64,000 nt of DNA, from assembly GCF_010015445.1 (NCBI RefSeq), contig NC_053115.1, positions 13,337,524 through 13,401,523 on the forward strand, written 5' to 3'. The stretch is from Perca fluviatilis (lineage: Eukaryota; Chordata; Actinopteri; Perciformes; Percidae). The translations under genes were made by a program, and so were the position numbers. The notes under the pieces were generated by a model. That model did not search any database and had not been told where the DNA came from. It worked only from the letters and a program-made list of their open reading frames with translations. Below, in pieces: positions 63,482-64,000 of this stretch (position 1 is the first letter of the stretch; every line of letters begins with the position of its first letter).

Positions 63482-64000
63482 CTGACAAACACACCAAGAA
63501 CACACACATCAAGTCCAGAAACACGAGACCACGCTTATGTAATAGCACACTCCTCGATATAATTTAGAAACAGAGAATTTTAATCTGGAAATAGAGAGGG
63601 TCTCACAATTCACGTGTTAAATGACTTTGCTAGTATAGCAAGTATTGTGTACTATACATTTTCAAATAGTGTCTGGGGTCTCAACTGGACAAAAAAAGCT
63701 ATTATTTTATTATTTTTAATTTCCCCTGTTATATAAATATAATATAATATTTTATGGATTATTAGGAATTCTCACTTTTTTTTCTCCAATTTTCTGTCTT
63801 AATTTTCTGTTGTTTGCTGTATGCTGTTAATGCAAAAGGAAGACTTCCTCCATAGGTTTCACATTAAAAGCCTTTCAGCAAAAATGTCTTCCCTTCAATG
63901 GGGAACTGTTACTCTGAAACTCTGCTGAGGTTCATTAACAGCATAACAACGAGAAGACAAACAGCAAAATCAAATTGATCAGAATTAAATTAGCAATTCT
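63482..64000 (-). other. ppfia4 intron running out of the window
   Basis: AT-rich intronic sequence upstream of the first visible liprin exon. No further exon, repeat or RNA gene seen before the window edge. Confidence 0.6.

Overview
The window is vertebrate nuclear DNA, almost certainly from a ray-finned (teleost) fish and probably a percomorph. The genes are split into many short exons with GT-AG introns. Long (CA)n/(GT)n repeats are abundant. The interspersed repeats are of kinds typical of teleosts: a Tc1-like palindrome, hAT-type MITEs, TTAA-flanked elements and L2-like LINE pieces. The predicted proteins match vertebrate families across their whole length.

Layout from left to right. 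(1) mxra8, minus strand, 1-2124: only the first four coding exons are inside; the rest lies left of base 1. (2) A tRNA-Glu(UUC) gene, minus strand, 3752-3823. (3) psma5, plus strand, 4804-9272: nine coding exons give a complete 241-residue proteasome subunit alpha-5. (4) sort1, plus strand, 10144-24390: twenty coding exons give 810 residues of sortilin. (5) mdm4, plus strand, 28804-32878: ten coding exons give 491 residues. (6) About 8 kb without genes. (7) myog, plus strand, 42907-44388: three exons, 249 residues, with a compact MEF2/TATA-like/E-box promoter. (8) ppfia4 (liprin-alpha-4), minus strand, 47450-63481: twenty-five coding exons, about 994 residues, with the N-terminal exons right of the window.

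The exon models were built by hand. Each junction was checked for reading phase, and total lengths divide by three for psma5, sort1, mdm4 and myog. The weak points are the sort1 exon 1/2 junction, one alternative acceptor in mdm4, and a possible extra ppfia4 segment near 55643-55660 with no AG acceptor. The genes do not form one pathway: protein turnover (psma5), sorting receptor (sort1), p53 control (mdm4), muscle transcription factor (myog), synaptic scaffold (ppfia4) and adhesion (mxra8). In human, relatives of these genes lie on chromosome 1 (1p36, 1p13 and 1q32), so the window appears to keep an old linkage group.

The most unusual items are: a TTAA-flanked foldback element in psma5 intron 3 that keeps a truncated THAP zinc-finger ORF and a second converging ORF (Kolobok-like); a relative of it in sort1 intron 5; several dinucleotide repeats lying directly against splice sites; a 27-nt microexon between liprin SAM domains; and an hAT-type MITE with an exact 8-bp target duplication in the presumed ppfia4 3' UTR.
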